Assembly: GCF_900455735.1 (NCBI RefSeq)
Contig: NZ_UAUI01000004.1
Location: 62,001 to 126,000, forward strand
Source of the DNA: Rhodococcus wratislaviensis
GTDB taxonomy: Bacteria; Actinomycetota; Actinomycetes; Mycobacteriales; Mycobacteriaceae
Length of the DNA: 64,000 bases
Direction: 5' to 3'
The position numbers and the translations under genes are program-made. Below the pieces are notes generated by a model. The model worked only from the letters and a program-made list of their open reading frames with translations. It was not told the origin of the DNA and searched no databases. Positions 20,975 through 31,465 of the stretch are shown one piece after another (position 1 is the stretch's first letter; each line of letters begins with the position of its first letter).

Positions 20975-22421
20975 TGCCGCTGTACTGAACCAGTGCCGAC
21001 GCCAGCGCTTCGGGCACCCGCGCATGAACACGCGTGCCGTCCTCCTCGTGGGAGGAATCGAGGATCTGACCGTCCGAGTGGATCCGGGCCATCAGATCTC
21101 CCCTGTTGTACGGGAGGAGCACGCTGACCTCGATCTCCGGGCGGATCAGTACGTCGCTGAGATGCGCTCGCAACTCGGCGATGCCTTCTCCGGTCCGGGC
21201 GGAGACGAACGCCGCACCGGGCAGCAGGCCTCGCAGCTGGGTCAGCGTGACCGGGTCGGCCGCGTCGATCTTGTTCACCACGATGAGCTCCGGCGGCGCC
21301 GCGGCGTCGTTCTCCCGGATCACCTCGGTGATCACCTCGTGGACTGCCCTGATCTGATCCGTGGGCAGCGGGTCGGAGCCGTCGACGACGTGGAGCAGCA
21401 GATCCGCGTCCGTGACTTCCTCGAGCGTCGAGCGGAACGCCTCGATCAGCTGGGTCGGCAGGTGACGCACGAACCCGACGGTGTCGGTGAGGACGTACTC
21501 GCGGCCGTCGTCCAGCGCCGCCCGCCGAGTGGTGGGATCGAGGGTGGCGAACAGGGCGTTCTGCACCAGCACCCCGGACCCGGTCAGCGCGTTGAGCAGG
21601 CTCGACTTGCCGGCGTTGGTGTAGCCGACGATCGCGATGGACGGCGTCTCGCTGCGCAGACGCCTGGTGCGTTTGGTGTCGCGGGCGGCCTTCATGCCCT
21701 TGATCTCACGCCGCAGCTTCGCCATCCGCTCACGGATTCGCCGGCGGTCCGTCTCGATCTTGGTCTCACCGGGACCACGCAGACCCACACCGCCGTTGCT
21801 GCCGGCGCGACCACCCGCCTGCCGGGACATCGATTCACCCCAGCCACGCAGTCGCGGCAGCATGTATTCCATCTGGGCCAGCGCCACCTGCGCCTTACCC
21901 TCCCTGGACGTCGCATGCTGAGCGAAGATGTCGAGGATGAGGGCCGTCCGGTCGATGACCTTGACCTTGACGACCTTCTCCAGCGCGGTCAGCTGCGCCG
22001 GAGTGAGCTCACCGTCGCAGATGACGGTGTCGGCGCCGGTCGAGAGGACGACCTCACGGAGTTCCTCGGCTTTACCGGAACCGATGTAGGTGGCCGCGTC
22101 GGGTTTGTCCCGCCGCTGGACGAGGCCCTCGAGGACCTCGGACCCGGCGGTCTCGGCCAGAGCCGCGAGCTCGGCCATGCTGGATTCGGCCTGCGCCGCG
22201 GTTCCCTGCGTCCAGACACCGACGAGCACCACGCGTTCGAGGCGCAGCTGCCGGTATTCGACCTCGGTGACGTCTGTGAGCTCGGTGGAGAGCCCGGCAA
22301 CCCGGCGCAGCGCGCTGCGGTCCTCGAGTTGCATCTCGCCGACCGAAGGGCGCCCGTCGTCGTAGGCGAACTCAGTGGAGTCGGAGATCGGCGATTCTTC
22401 TGTGCGATGTGTTTTCGTCAT
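20967..22421 (-). CDS. hflX: GTPase HflX
   Basis: Ribosome-associated GTPase of 484 residues that splits stalled or stressed ribosomes. The N-terminal HflX domain (about 55-250) carries the family G-x-G-K-A-E-E-L and G-L-R-G-P-G-E-T segments and a coiled-coil stretch. The GTPase domain has G1 G-Y-T-N-A-G-K-S at about 266-273, G3 D-T-V-G-F near 315 and G4 N-K-I-D near 380. The N-terminal 30-residue extension is acidic and low in complexity. M. tuberculosis keeps hflX next to dapF and miaA in the same way. Confidence 0.95.
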   Translation of the reverse strand: MTKTHRTEESPISDSTEFAYDDGRPSVGEMQLEDRSALRRVAGLSTELTDVTEVEYRQLRLERVVLVGVWTQGTAAQAESSMAELAALAETAGSEVLEGLVQRRDKPDAATYIGSGKAEELREVVLSTGADTVICDGELTPAQLTALEKVVKVKVIDRTALILDIFAQHATSREGKAQVALAQMEYMLPRLRGWGESMSRQAGGRAGSNGGVGLRGPGETKIETDRRRIRERMAKLRREIKGMKAARDTKRTRRLRSETPSIAIVGYTNAGKSSLLNALTGSGVLVQNALFATLDPTTRRAALDDGREYVLTDTVGFVRHLPTQLIEAFRSTLEEVTDADLLLHVVDGSDPLPTDQIRAVHEVITEVIRENDAAAPPELIVVNKIDAADPVTLTQLRGLLPGAAFVSARTGEGIAELRAHLSDVLIRPEIEVSVLLPYNRGDLMARIHSDGQILDSSHEEDGTRVHARVPEALASALVQYSGSA

Positions 22422-22479
22422 ACACCCTCATGATCCCACGGAATGTCGAGGGCGTGCACGTGCATTTCGCGCAGGGCGA

Positions 22480-23349
22480 TCAGCCGAGGCCGTTCCACCA
22501 GCCGTCGTCGAGGTTCCCGGACGCCACCAGGACGGACGGTCCGCGCAACGTCGCGCGGCCGTCCGACACCGCAACAGTGACCTGACCACCGGGAATACGG
22601 ACATTCACCTCACCGGAGTCGGCCCCGTCGAAGCGCAGCGCGGCGGTGGCCGCGGCCACCGTGCCGGTGCCGCACGACCGGGTTTCGCCCACCCCGCGCT
22701 CGTGCACCCGCATGTCCACGGCGCCGGATTCGATGCGGGTGAGGATCTCCACGTTGACACCGTGCGGGAAGAAGCCGGGATCGAACCCGGGTGCGGCCGT
22801 CAGGTCGAGGGCCGACAGGGACGCCGCCGTGAGGTGCGCATCGACACATGCCAGGTGCGGGTTGCCGACGTCGATGCCGATCCCGTTGAACACCTTGCCG
22901 TCGATGGTCGCGGCGCTGGTTCCCAGATCCCGCACCACCCCCATGTCGACGGTGACCTCGCCGAAGGCGCCGTCCGCCGAGTGCACGATCACCGGTTTGC
23001 CGCCGGCCCGGCTGCCGACGACGAACTCGTCGCGCGTCTCGAGCCCCGCCGCCCGGAGGTAGTGGGCGAAGACGCGGACGCCGTTGCCGCACATCTCCGC
23101 GATCGAGCCGTCGGCGTTGCGGTAATCCATGAACCAGTCGTCCTCGGACGTGCCGTCGGGGAGTTCGGCGAGCACACCGGCGCCGGCCAGCGCACCGGCC
23201 TTCGCGACGCGCAGGATTCCGTCGGCGCCGAGCCCGCGCCTGCGATCGCACAGCGCCGCCACCCGCGGGGCCGACAGGTCGATGCGGACGTCGGGATCCG
23301 GGAGGACCACGAAGTCGTTCTCGGTGCCGTGTCCCTTGCTGAAATCCAT
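22480..23349 (-). CDS. dapF: Diaminopimelate epimerase
   Basis: Cytosolic cofactor-free enzyme that turns LL- into meso-diaminopimelate for lysine and peptidoglycan. The 289-residue protein begins [13 protein letters not shown]. The two catalytic cysteines are visible in E-M-C-G-N-G (near residue 88) and R-S-C-G-T-G-T (near 225). The ATG at 23349 is chosen over an open-frame start at 23367 because it matches the family N-terminus. With dapA and dapB elsewhere in the window, three DAP-pathway genes are present. It follows the methyltransferase gene by 10 bases. Confidence 0.96.
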   Translation of the reverse strand: MDFSKGHGTENDFVVLPDPDVRIDLSAPRVAALCDRRRGLGADGILRVAKAGALAGAGVLAELPDGTSEDDWFMDYRNADGSIAEMCGNGVRVFAHYLRAAGLETRDEFVVGSRAGGKPVIVHSADGAFGEVTVDMGVVRDLGTSAATIDGKVFNGIGIDVGNPHLACVDAHLTAASLSALDLTAAPGFDPGFFPHGVNVEILTRIESGAVDMRVHERGVGETRSCGTGTVAAATAALRFDGADSGEVNVRIPGGQVTVAVSDGRATLRGPSVLVASGNLDDGWWNGLG

Positions 23350-23359
23350 GCGCACCACT

Positions 23360-24235
23360 CTAACCAACGGTCGAGCGGGTGCGGGTTCGTCGACGCTGCC
23401 GGGCGATTTCGTACAGGGCGACGGCGCCGGCGGAGGGGGCGCCGAGGGAACTCGCGGCGCCTCCGATCGGAATGTTGACCACCGTGTCGCAGGCGTCGCG
23501 CCACGCAGCGCTCATCCCGCGGGTCTCGTTGCCGATCACGAGCACCGTGCCGCCGCCGAAGTCGTGGGCGTCGATGGTCACGGAGCCGGTCTCGTCGGTG
23601 CCGACGATGTGCAGGTCGGTTCCGGACGCACGCCGGGCGTCGCGGAAGGCGAGGATCTCGTCGACGGACGAGACCGTGACGACGGGCATCGCGAAGAGGG
23701 ATCCGGTGGAGGCGCGGACGCTCCGGGGGTCGAACGGGTCGGCGCCGTGGCCGACCACGACGACCGCGTCGGCGCCGAACGCGTTGGCGGAACGCACGAG
23801 GGTGCCCAGGTTTCCGGGTGAGGCGGGCCGATCGAACACGACGATCAGGGGGACGGACTGCAGTCGCAGGTCCTTCAGTCGCGGGGTTCGTGTCTTCGCG
23901 ACGGCGATCAGTTCCGGCGCGGTGGTGGTCTTCTCACCCAGTTCGGCCATCAGTTCGGCACTGACCCCGATCTGTTCGACGGACCGGGTCTCGAGCAGTT
24001 CCCGCGCCCAGTCGGACAGCGGCGGGCCGTCGATGCGGTGCAGCAGCGATTCGATCGGCCAGTCGTGTTCCAGCGCCAGGTTGAGGGGACGGACACCCTG
24101 AATCAGAAAGCGTCCCGCTTTCGTTCGTTTGGCGCGGTTGGTGAGGTACGACTGCCACTGCTGGAAGCGGGCGTTGCGGGCGGTCACCAGCAGGGACGGG
24201 GCCGGACGGTTGCGTCCGGATGGTGCGCGGCTCAT
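23360..24235 (-). CDS. TrmH/SpoU-family RNA 2'-O-methyltransferase
   Basis: Putative SAM-dependent rRNA or tRNA ribose methyltransferase, 291 residues. After an N-terminal substrate-binding domain (about 20-115) come SPOUT motif 1 [14 protein letters not shown], motif 2 I-G-N-E-T-R-G-M, and motif 3 [16 protein letters not shown]. In motif 3 the usual S-L-N is S-L-G. Its ATG overlaps the miaA stop by four bases, so it belongs to the miaA operon. M. tuberculosis has no gene at this spot between dapF and miaA in the order I recall, so this may be a lineage insertion. The RNA target is unknown. Confidence 0.85.
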   Translation of the reverse strand: MSRAPSGRNRPAPSLLVTARNARFQQWQSYLTNRAKRTKAGRFLIQGVRPLNLALEHDWPIESLLHRIDGPPLSDWARELLETRSVEQIGVSAELMAELGEKTTTAPELIAVAKTRTPRLKDLRLQSVPLIVVFDRPASPGNLGTLVRSANAFGADAVVVVGHGADPFDPRSVRASTGSLFAMPVVTVSSVDEILAFRDARRASGTDLHIVGTDETGSVTIDAHDFGGGTVLVIGNETRGMSAAWRDACDTVVNIPIGGAASSLGAPSAGAVALYEIARQRRRTRTRSTVG

Positions 24236-25161
24236 CGTTCTCCCAGTGTTCGGGTCTCGCCGAGGGTGCGGATCGTGGTGTCCGCGAGGTCGGGGTCGCT
24301 TCCGTCGACCCAGTGGATGCGGGTGTCGCGGCGGAACCACGACCGTTGCCTGCGCACGTAGCGCCGGGTGCCGATGAATGTGCGTTCCTGCGCCTCGTCG
24401 AGGTCGTATTCGCCGTCGAGCCAGGCGAGGACCTGTGCGTAGCCGATGGCCCGGGGAGCGGTGACGCCTTCGCGCAGGCCCACGTCGATCAGCCCGCGCA
24501 CCTCGTCGACGAGTCCCCGTTCGAACATCAGCCGGGTGCGGAGCCGGATCCGGTCGTCGAGTTCGGCGGTATCGCGGTCGACGCCGACGATGTGTGTGCC
24601 CCAGCGCGGTTCGCCGATGCGAGGGGCCGACGCCGCGAACGGCTTTCCGGTGATCTCCACGACTTCGAGGGCACGGACCAGGCGCCTGCCGTCGGTGGGG
24701 AGGATCGACGCCGCGGCGTCGGGGTCCACCCGGCCGAGTTCGGCGTGGACGGCGGCGACGCCCTTCTCGGCGAGGACCGCTTCCCAGCGCGCCCGCACCG
24801 ACGCATCGGTGGCCGGGAAGCTCCACTCGTCGAGCAGCGACTGCACGTACATCATCGATCCGCCGACGATGACCGGCACGGCGCCGTGTGCGGTGATGGC
24901 CTCCACATCGCGGACCGCCGCCTGCTGATAGTTCGCGACGGTGGCCGTCTCCGTCACGTCGAGCACGTCGAGCTGGTGGTGCGGTATTCCACGGCGGTCC
25001 GCCGGGGCGAGTTTGGCGGTGCCGATGTCCATGCCCCGGTACAGCTGCATCGCGTCGATGTTGACGATCTCGCCGCCGAGACGCTCGGCCAGGTCCAGTG
25101 CGAGATCCGATTTTCCGGTCGCGGTCGGTCCGACAACGGCGATCGGCACGGGTGACGTCAC
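24232..25161 (-). CDS. miaA: tRNA dimethylallyltransferase MiaA
   Basis: Adds the dimethylallyl group to A37 of tRNAs that read UNN codons; miaB at 28087-29604 then methylthiolates the product. The 309-residue protein has the P-loop G-P-T-A-T-G-K-S at about 11-18 and D-A-M-Q-L-Y, where most homologues have D-S-M-Q. The R-R-Y-V-R-R-Q motif near the end is also family-typical. The GTG at 25161 is favoured: it forms a four-base GTGA overlap with the upstream gene and has GGGGGA at a suitable distance. A second GTG lies at 25170. Confidence 0.95.
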   Translation of the reverse strand: MTSPVPIAVVGPTATGKSDLALDLAERLGGEIVNIDAMQLYRGMDIGTAKLAPADRRGIPHHQLDVLDVTETATVANYQQAAVRDVEAITAHGAVPVIVGGSMMYVQSLLDEWSFPATDASVRARWEAVLAEKGVAAVHAELGRVDPDAAASILPTDGRRLVRALEVVEITGKPFAASAPRIGEPRWGTHIVGVDRDTAELDDRIRLRTRLMFERGLVDEVRGLIDVGLREGVTAPRAIGYAQVLAWLDGEYDLDEAQERTFIGTRRYVRRQRSWFRRDTRIHWVDGSDPDLADTTIRTLGETRTLGER

Positions 25162-25874
25162 GGTCGCCACTCCCCCACGTGGTAGCCGACTCCGTACGGT
25201 GCCGCGCTGTACAGCGTCCGGCAGGAGGCGGGCGGCGCGTCGAACACGCCTGCGAGCACCTGCCACGGGACGCGCCCGCCGATGCCGAGGGAATCGCACA
25301 CCGTGGGTTCGAGGGCCAGCAGCGCGTCGCGGTCGCCGGTGTCGAGCGCCGCGTCGATCCCGGCCTGCACGCCTTCCGCACGCGGGTCGAATGCGCCCGG
25401 CGCCTTCGCCGTGAGCGTGTTCGCGCCGTCCGCGACGATCACCAGCCCGCGCGGCTCGGAGTCTCGGTCGAGAAGCCTACGCAGTTCCGCGCCGTACTCG
25501 GCGCACTGCTCCGGAGACAGGTCGGCGGGGAGGATCCGCGCGTCGACGACGGCGTCCGGCGCGCACGTCCCCCGGATCCACCCGGCCGTCAGCGCCACGA
25601 GCGGCAGGTCCGGGTCGGGATCGGCTGCCGGACCGGGCCGCAGCGTGACCCGCACGTCGACGCCGTAGCCGCGATAAGTGCCCTGGGCGTCGGGTCGAAC
25701 GTCCACCGCGGCGGGTGCCGCTCCGACCGCGACCCACTCGGTGGCGAGCGCGGACAACGCCTTCGCCGCCGTCTGCACCGCGTCCCGCAACGGCGCCGTC
25801 TCCGTAGCGGCCGCCCCGGTCAGTTCGGGTACCAGTAGCGGTGGGGACGGCACGAGGATTGCGGCGGTGAACAC
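25158..25874 (-). CDS. Class III extradiol dioxygenase-fold protein, probably non-catalytic (Rv2728c type)
   Basis: A 238-residue protein of the LigB/extradiol-dioxygenase superfamily, located like Rv2728c immediately upstream of miaA in M. tuberculosis. The opening strand reads [12 protein letters not shown], where active LigB-type enzymes have P-H-P-P; the missing His is a metal ligand, so ring cleavage is unlikely. The rest is alanine-rich with A-D-G-A-N-T-L near residue 150. It starts with GTG at 25874 and its stop overlaps the miaA start. Translational coupling suggests a role with tRNA modification or cell envelope genes, but nothing in the sequence names one. Confidence 0.75.
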   Translation of the reverse strand: MFTAAILVPSPPLLVPELTGAAATETAPLRDAVQTAAKALSALATEWVAVGAAPAAVDVRPDAQGTYRGYGVDVRVTLRPGPAADPDPDLPLVALTAGWIRGTCAPDAVVDARILPADLSPEQCAEYGAELRRLLDRDSEPRGLVIVADGANTLTAKAPGAFDPRAEGVQAGIDAALDTGDRDALLALEPTVCDSLGIGGRVPWQVLAGVFDAPPASCRTLYSAAPYGVGYHVGEWRP

Positions 25875-25980
25875 ACAGTCACGCTAGTCGACCGTCCGCG
25901 CGGACCCGGCATCCGATTCGGACGCTGCCGTCAATCGGTACCAACGCGGACCGTCCGACCTGATTCAATAGTCCACGGGG

Positions 25981-26032
25981 CCCGTACCGGGTTGAATGGA
26001 GCCAGCACCCGTCCCGGGTCGTATGGAGCCAG
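25981..26032. repeat. Two 25-base direct repeats with 27-base period
   Basis: Copies at 25981-26005 and 26008-26032 match at 22 of 25 positions; both end ATGGAGCCAG. They lie in the 203-base spacer between the divergent Rv2728c-type gene and the DUF349 gene, 46-97 bases before the latter. They may be paired binding sites or a simple tandem duplication. Confidence 0.7.
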
Positions 26033-26077
26033 TATTGCGTTCAGGCAGCCGTGACGCGCGGCAGAGATGAGGAACCG

Positions 26078-27463
26078 ATGACCGACAGCAGCGACGCGAA
26101 GCCCGCCGTGGAGCCTGCCGCTCAGCAGCACGACACACCGACGTCCAGCGTCCCGAAGCCCGGTGCCGCCGCGAAACCGGGTGCACCCAAGCCCCACCCC
26201 ACCCCGACACACGCCCTCTCCGCCCCCGCCGTCGCCGCCCCCGCCCACAGTGACCCGAGCAAGTTCGGCCGCGTGGACGACGACGGCACCGCCTGGGTGA
26301 AGACCGCGGACGGCGAACGGCAGATCGGGTCGTGGCAGGCCGGAGACGCGGCGGAAGGTCTGGCGCACTTCGGTCGGCGCTTCGACGATCTGGCAACGGA
26401 AGTGGCACTCCTCGAGGCCCGGCTCAGTTCCGGTGCGGGCGACGCGAAGAAGACCAAGGCGGCTGCGCTCGCGCTCGCCGAATCCCTCCCGACCGCCGCG
26501 GTGATCGGTGACATCGATTCACTCGCGGCGCGGCTCGACGTCATCATCGCCGGATCCGACGAGGCAGCGGCCCACGCCAAGCACGAGAAGGAACTGTCGC
26601 GGCAGGCTCACACCGAACGCAAGGAAGCGCTGGCCGCGGAGGCGGAACAGATCGGTGCCGAATCCACGCAGTGGAAGGCCGCCGGCGACCGGTTGCGCGA
26701 GATTCTGGACGAGTGGAAGACGATCCGCGGTATCGACCGGAAGGTCGACGACGCCCTGTGGAAGCGCTACTCGAAGGCGCGGGAGGCGTTCAACCGGCGT
26801 CGCGGCGCCCATTTCGCCGAACTCGACCGCGAGCGCGCCGCCGCGAAGACCAAGAAGGAAGAGCTCGTCGAACGGGCCGAGGCTCTGTCCGACTCCACCG
26901 ACTGGGGTCCCACGGCCGGGGCTTTCCGTGATCTGCTCGCCGAGTGGAAGGCCGCGGGCCGCGCACCGCGAGAAGCGGACGACAACCTGTGGAAGCGGTT
27001 CAAGGGCGCTCAGGACGTGTTCTTCGCCGCCCGCAACGCCGCGTCCTCCGAACGCGACGCCGAGTTCGAGGAGAACGCGGTCGCCAAGGAAGAGCTGCTG
27101 AAGAACGCCGGCCACATCGATCCGGCCAAGGACATCGACGCGGCGAGGGCCGCACTCCGCGACCTGCAGGAGAAGTGGGACGCCATCGGCAAGGTGCCCC
27201 GCGAGCGGATGCACGACCTCGAGGGCAAGCTGCGGGCAATCGAGAAGCGTGTCCGCGATGCCGCCGACGAGGAATGGCGCCGCACCGACCCGGAGGCCCT
27301 CGCCCGGGCCGCGCAGTTCCGGGAACGGGTCACTCAGTTCGAGGAGCAGGCCGCCAAGGCGACCGCCGCGGGCAAGACGAAGGACGCCGAGAGCGCCCTC
27401 GCGCAGGCCCAGCAGTGGCGCGAATGGGCCGAGGCGGCCGAGGGCGCCGTCAGCGGCCCGTAG
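26078..27463 (+). CDS. DUF349 domain-containing protein (Rv2731 type)
   Basis: A 461-residue, highly charged, largely helical protein. The first about 70 residues are Pro/Ala-rich and probably disordered. Then come at least three repeats of the DUF349 type, with the recurring W-K-x-x-x-x-x-R...D-x-x-L-W-x-R-F/Y pattern near residues 225, 300 and 370. The C-terminus is a coiled coil. A GAGGA ribosome binding site supports the ATG at 26078. The same gene, Rv2731, sits in the miaA-miaB neighbourhood of M. tuberculosis. Its biochemical role is not established. Confidence 0.85.
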   Translation: MTDSSDAKPAVEPAAQQHDTPTSSVPKPGAAAKPGAPKPHPTPTHALSAPAVAAPAHSDPSKFGRVDDDGTAWVKTADGERQIGSWQAGDAAEGLAHFGRRFDDLATEVALLEARLSSGAGDAKKTKAAALALAESLPTAAVIGDIDSLAARLDVIIAGSDEAAAHAKHEKELSRQAHTERKEALAAEAEQIGAESTQWKAAGDRLREILDEWKTIRGIDRKVDDALWKRYSKAREAFNRRRGAHFAELDRERAAAKTKKEELVERAEALSDSTDWGPTAGAFRDLLAEWKAAGRAPREADDNLWKRFKGAQDVFFAARNAASSERDAEFEENAVAKEELLKNAGHIDPAKDIDAARAALRDLQEKWDAIGKVPRERMHDLEGKLRAIEKRVRDAADEEWRRTDPEALARAAQFRERVTQFEEQAAKATAAGKTKDAESALAQAQQWREWAEAAEGAVSGP

Positions 27464-27469
27464 GCACGA

Positions 27470-28090
27470 TCAGCCGACGTTCCAGTCGCCGCGTCGCTCC
27501 GCTTCGGCGGCAGCGGCGCGGCGTTCTTCTTCTGCGGCCAACTGCAGGGCGGTCCGGCTCCAGACCACCTTCAACCAGTGGAACGTGAGCACGATGACGG
27601 TGAGCCAGCCGATGATCAGACCGATCCCCGGGCCGGCCGCCTCGACCCCGGGCGCCGGTGTCTGCCGCGACCAGATGGCGAGCATGCCGAACACGATGGA
27701 CACGGCGGTCCCGGCGAGGGCGACCCAGGCGAGGGCCCAGCGGCGGGTGACGAGCGCCAGCATCGACACGACGACCCCGAACACCACCTCGAACCACACG
27801 AACAGCCGCGACGGCAGCGCGATCGTCTCCGCGCGGGCGTCGTCCCCGTACACCAGCACCTCCCAGCCGTTGGCGATGCCGGAGTGCGGCAACGTCAGTG
27901 AGCCGAGGAGCACGACCACCGCGACCGCGACGACGAGCGCACGCGCGCCGGGATCGATCTCGCCGGCCACCTTCTTCTCGGCGGCGTCGAAGTCCTTCAG
28001 GTAACTCTCGATCGGCTCGTTCCCGGCACTCGAACCGCTGTCGCCAGTGTGGTTTCCGTCGTGCCGCTTGTCGTCGAACGGGGAGGTCAT
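27470..28090 (-). CDS. Conserved membrane protein (Rv2732c type)
   Basis: A 206-residue membrane protein with a polar N-terminus (about 1-45) and four hydrophobic segments (about 48-66, 95-115, 118-138, 155-175), then a charged helical tail of Glu, Arg and Ala. The ATG at 28090 overlaps the miaB stop by four bases (ATGA), so it is translated with miaB, as in M. tuberculosis. Function unknown. Its stop is seven bases from the convergent DUF349 gene. Confidence 0.8.
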   Translation of the reverse strand: MTSPFDDKRHDGNHTGDSGSSAGNEPIESYLKDFDAAEKKVAGEIDPGARALVVAVAVVVLLGSLTLPHSGIANGWEVLVYGDDARAETIALPSRLFVWFEVVFGVVVSMLALVTRRWALAWVALAGTAVSIVFGMLAIWSRQTPAPGVEAAGPGIGLIIGWLTVIVLTFHWLKVVWSRTALQLAAEEERRAAAAEAERRGDWNVG

Positions 28091-29604
28091 GCGTTGCATC
28101 CCATCTGGGCGGGTAGTGGTGCGGGCGCACCGATCTGCGGAAGTCCGAGTCCCACACCGATCGGCGGGGTCTTCGGGGTCACGCCCTTCTCGAAGGAGTC
28201 GCCCGCACGGGTGCGGCGGTGGGTCAGGACCGGGGTGTCGGCAACGAGATGGTGGGGGGCGGCGGCACTGACGACGACGGTGACGACGTCGCCGGGCCGG
28301 ACGTTCCCGTCGAGGTTGCCCTCGGGCCGGAAGTGGACGAGCCGGCCGTCGCGGGCGCGCCCGCTCATCCGGGCGGTCTCCGCGTTCTTGCGACCCTCCC
28401 CGGCGGCGACGAGAAGTTCCACCTCGGCGCCCACGAGCTTCTGGTTCTCCTCGAGGGTGATCTGTTCCTGCAACGCGATGAGACGTTCGTACCGTTCCTG
28501 GACGACCGCCTTGGGCAGCTGCTCGTCCATCTCCGCTGCCGGGGTGCCGGGCCGCTTGGAGTACTGGAAGGTGTAGGCGCTGGTGAAGCGCGCCTGCCGG
28601 ACGACATCGAGCGTGTCCTGGAAATCTTCCTCGGTCTCACCCGGGAATCCCACGATGATGTCGGTGGTGATCGCCGCGTGCGGCATCGCGGTGCGGACCT
28701 TGTCGATGATCCCCAGGAATCGCGACTTCCGGTAGGAGCGGCGCATCGCCTTCAGCACGCGGTCCGAGCCGGACTGCAGCGGCATGTGCAGCTGGGGACA
28801 CACGTTGGGGGTCTCGGCCATCGCCTCGATGACGTCGTCGGTGAATTCGGCCGGGTGCGGAGACGTGAAGCGCACCCGCTCGAGCCCGTCGATCTCTCCG
28901 CATGCGCGCAGCAGCGCGGCGAACGCGCCGCGGTCGCGGGGCTGGTCCGGATCCGCGAAGGACACGCCGTACGCGTTGACGTTCTGCCCGAGCAGGGTGA
29001 CCTCGACGACGCCCTCGTTCACCAGGGCCTGCACCTCGGCCAGGATGTCGCCGGGGCGCCGGTCGACCTCCTTGCCGCGCAGCGCGGGCACGATGCAGAA
29101 CGTGCAGGTGTTGTTGCATCCCACCGAGATGGACACCCAGCCCGCGTACGCCGACTCCCGCTTGGCGGGCAGCGTCGACGGGAACGCCTCCAGCGCGTCG
29201 AGGATCTCGACCTCGGCCCGCTGGTTGTGGCGGGCCCGGTCCAGCAACGCGGGGAGTGAACCGATGTTGTGGGTGCCGAACACGACGTCCACCCACGGCG
29301 CCTTCTTCACGACGACGTCGCGGTCCTTCTGCGCCAGGCACCCGCCGACCGCGATCTGCATGTCGGGGTTCTGTTCCTTCGCAGGCGCGAGGTGACTCAG
29401 GTTGCCGTACAACTTGTTGTCGGCGTTCTCCCGCACCGCGCAGGTGTTGAAGACGACGAGGTCGGGTGCCTGCCCCGCGGCCGCCTTCGTGTAGCCGGCG
29501 TCCTCGAGGAGCCCCGACAGCCGCTCGGAGTCGTGCACGTTCATCTGGCAGCCGTACGTGCGCACCTCGTAGCTGCGGTGAGGGGTCTGGTCGATCGTGT
29601 CCAC
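28087..29604 (-). CDS. miaB: tRNA-2-methylthio-N6-dimethylallyladenosine synthase MiaB
   Basis: Radical-SAM methylthiotransferase that completes the ms2i6A37 tRNA modification begun by miaA. The 505-residue protein has the UPF0004 domain with three cluster cysteines (in Y-G-C-Q-M-N, N-T-C-A-V-R and G-G-C-L-A-Q). The radical-SAM triad C-N-N-T-C-T-F-C lies near residue 165, followed by a TRAM domain (about 385-450). About 50 extra C-terminal residues, rich in Pro and Gly, follow; this is seen in actinobacterial homologues. The GTG at 29604 is chosen as the first start before the conserved N-terminus; a weak ribosome binding site leaves some doubt. Confidence 0.94.
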   Translation of the reverse strand: MDTIDQTPHRSYEVRTYGCQMNVHDSERLSGLLEDAGYTKAAAGQAPDLVVFNTCAVRENADNKLYGNLSHLAPAKEQNPDMQIAVGGCLAQKDRDVVVKKAPWVDVVFGTHNIGSLPALLDRARHNQRAEVEILDALEAFPSTLPAKRESAYAGWVSISVGCNNTCTFCIVPALRGKEVDRRPGDILAEVQALVNEGVVEVTLLGQNVNAYGVSFADPDQPRDRGAFAALLRACGEIDGLERVRFTSPHPAEFTDDVIEAMAETPNVCPQLHMPLQSGSDRVLKAMRRSYRKSRFLGIIDKVRTAMPHAAITTDIIVGFPGETEEDFQDTLDVVRQARFTSAYTFQYSKRPGTPAAEMDEQLPKAVVQERYERLIALQEQITLEENQKLVGAEVELLVAAGEGRKNAETARMSGRARDGRLVHFRPEGNLDGNVRPGDVVTVVVSAAAPHHLVADTPVLTHRRTRAGDSFEKGVTPKTPPIGVGLGLPQIGAPAPLPAQMGCNA

Positions 29605-29760
29605 GTATGCCAGGGTACGGCCCGCGCCAAATCGCCTCGTCGCGGCCGGTGTGCGCCCGGACACACGCCCGAAGCCGGACAGTAAAGTTTCCGTGACATC
29701 CCGAGGATTCTCGGAGCAAATGGCAGGTGCTCCCGCTCCGAACACATAGGGTCATCGACT

Positions 29761-30543
29761 ATGACGCAAGCCGACGACGCGACGCCGACACCCTCCACGG
29801 GCGCGGCCCCGTCCATGATCTCGATGAAATCGGTGAACAAACACTTCGGCGCCCTCCACGTCCTCCAGGAGATCGACCTCGAAGTCCCCCGCGGACAGGT
29901 CGTGATCGTCCTCGGACCGTCCGGCTCGGGTAAGTCGACGCTGTGCCGCACCATCAACCGCCTCGAGCCCATCGACTCCGGTGAGATCGCGGTGGACGGC
30001 AAGGTTCTCCCGGCCGAGGGCAAGGCCCTCGCGGCGCTGCGCGCCGACGTGGGCATGGTGTTCCAGTCGTTCAACCTGTTCGCCCACAAGACGATCCTCG
30101 AGAACGTGATGCTCGCACCGGTCAAGGTGCGGAAGAAGAGCAGCGCCGACGCGAAGGCGAAGGCCTACGAGCTTCTCGAGCGGGTCGGCATCGCCAATCA
30201 GGCGGACAAGTACCCGGCGCAGTTGTCGGGCGGTCAGCAGCAGCGAGTCGCAATCGCACGCGCACTCGCTATGAACCCCAAGGTCATGCTGTTCGACGAG
30301 CCGACGTCCGCACTCGACCCGGAAATGGTCAACGAGGTCCTGGACGTCATGACCTCGCTCGCCAAGGAAGGCATGACCATGCTCGTGGTGACACACGAGA
30401 TGGGCTTCGCCCGCAAGGTCGGCCACCGTGTCCTCTTCATGGCCGACGGCCAGATCGTCGAGGACGCCGAGCCCACCACGTTCTTCACCGCTCCCAAATC
30501 CGAGCGCGCGAAGGACTTTCTCGGCAAGATTCTCAGCCACTGA
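29761..30543 (+). CDS. gluA: Glutamate ABC transporter ATPase GluA
   Basis: Cytosolic ATP-binding subunit of a polar amino acid importer, 260 residues. Walker A G-P-S-G-S-G-K-S is near residue 58, the signature L-S-G-G-Q-Q-Q-R near 158, Walker B V-M-L-F-D-E-P-T near 178, and the switch His lies in V-T-H-E-M. The gluA-gluB-gluC-gluD order, and its place between miaB and recX-recA, match the corynebacterial glutamate uptake operon. A perfect hairpin separates it from gluB. Confidence 0.93.
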   Translation: MTQADDATPTPSTGAAPSMISMKSVNKHFGALHVLQEIDLEVPRGQVVIVLGPSGSGKSTLCRTINRLEPIDSGEIAVDGKVLPAEGKALAALRADVGMVFQSFNLFAHKTILENVMLAPVKVRKKSSADAKAKAYELLERVGIANQADKYPAQLSGGQQQRVAIARALAMNPKVMLFDEPTSALDPEMVNEVLDVMTSLAKEGMTMLVVTHEMGFARKVGHRVLFMADGQIVEDAEPTTFFTAPKSERAKDFLGKILSH

Positions 30544-30544
30544 C

Positions 30545-30568
30545 CCGAAGGAGCCGGTGCTCCTTCGG
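30545..30568 (+). other. Intercistronic hairpin gluA-gluB
   Basis: Perfect 10-base-pair stem (30545-30554 with 30559-30568, loop CGGT) starting just after the gluA stop. With no T-run it may act as a partial terminator or as an RNA-stability element that sets GluA below the binding protein GluB. Confidence 0.75.
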
Positions 30569-30618
30569 TCGACCGTGCTCCACACGCAACACCCGTCATT
30601 TTCAATTGGAGGAACTCG

Positions 30619-31452
30619 ATGAGGATCAATCGCTCGATTCGCGTGGGAATCGGCGTCATGGCGCTCGCCGTCGTCGCATCTGCTTGTGGCGGAGGTGAAG
30701 AGAAGAGCGCCTCCCAGAGCGCGTCGGAGGGCAAGCTCACCGTCGGAATCAAGTACGACCAGCCCGGCCTCGGATTGCGTAACCCGGATGGTTCCTTCAG
30801 CGGCTTCGACGTCGAGGTGGCCGAGTACGTGGCCGGCAAGCTGGGTGTCGCGCCCGAGAACATCGAGTTCAAGGAGTCTCCGTCGGCTCAGCGCGAGACG
30901 TTGATTCAGAACGGTGAGGTCGACTACATCGTCGCGACCTACTCGATCACCGACGCCCGCAAGGAGAAGGTCGACTTCGCCGGGCCGTACTTCATCGCCG
31001 GACAGTCGCTCCTGGTGAAGTCCGACAACACCGACATCACCGGCCCCGATTCGCTCAACGGCGGCAAGAAGCTGTGCTCCGTCACCGGGTCCACTCCCGC
31101 GCAGAAGGTCAAGGACACGTACGCGCAGGACGTGCAGCTGCAGGAGTTCGACACGTACTCGGCCTGCGTCGAGGCGCTGCGCAACGGTGCGGTGGACGCC
31201 GTCACCACCGACGACATCATCCTCGCCGGTTACGCGGCGCAGTACCCCGGCGAGCTGAAGGTGGTCGGCGAGCCGTTCACCGAAGAGCGCTACGGCATCG
31301 GCCTGGCCAAGGGCGACGACGAGACCCGCGCCAAGATCAACGACGCCATCGACGCCATGATCGCGGACGGCTCGTGGGAGCGCGCGTTCAACGAGACCGT
31401 CGGTGCGTCGGGCTACCCGATCCCCGCCCCGCCGACCGTCGATCGGTACTGA
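30619..31452 (+). CDS. gluB: Glutamate-binding lipoprotein GluB
   Basis: Extracytoplasmic substrate-binding lipoprotein of a type-3 periplasmic-binding fold, 277 residues. The signal peptide ends in the lipobox V-A-S-A-C, placing the lipidated Cys near residue 23. The binding domain follows, with G-F-D-V-E-V-A and E-x-x-P-S-A-Q-R-E-T segments. TTGGAGGA precedes the ATG. It is flanked by two strong hairpins, which fits the common need for more binding protein than membrane subunits. Glutamate as substrate is by family and synteny. Confidence 0.92.
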   Translation: MRINRSIRVGIGVMALAVVASACGGGEEKSASQSASEGKLTVGIKYDQPGLGLRNPDGSFSGFDVEVAEYVAGKLGVAPENIEFKESPSAQRETLIQNGEVDYIVATYSITDARKEKVDFAGPYFIAGQSLLVKSDNTDITGPDSLNGGKKLCSVTGSTPAQKVKDTYAQDVQLQEFDTYSACVEALRNGAVDAVTTDDIILAGYAAQYPGELKVVGEPFTEERYGIGLAKGDDETRAKINDAIDAMIADGSWERAFNETVGASGYPIPAPPTVDRY

Positions 31453-31465
31453 GCAACTCACTCAT

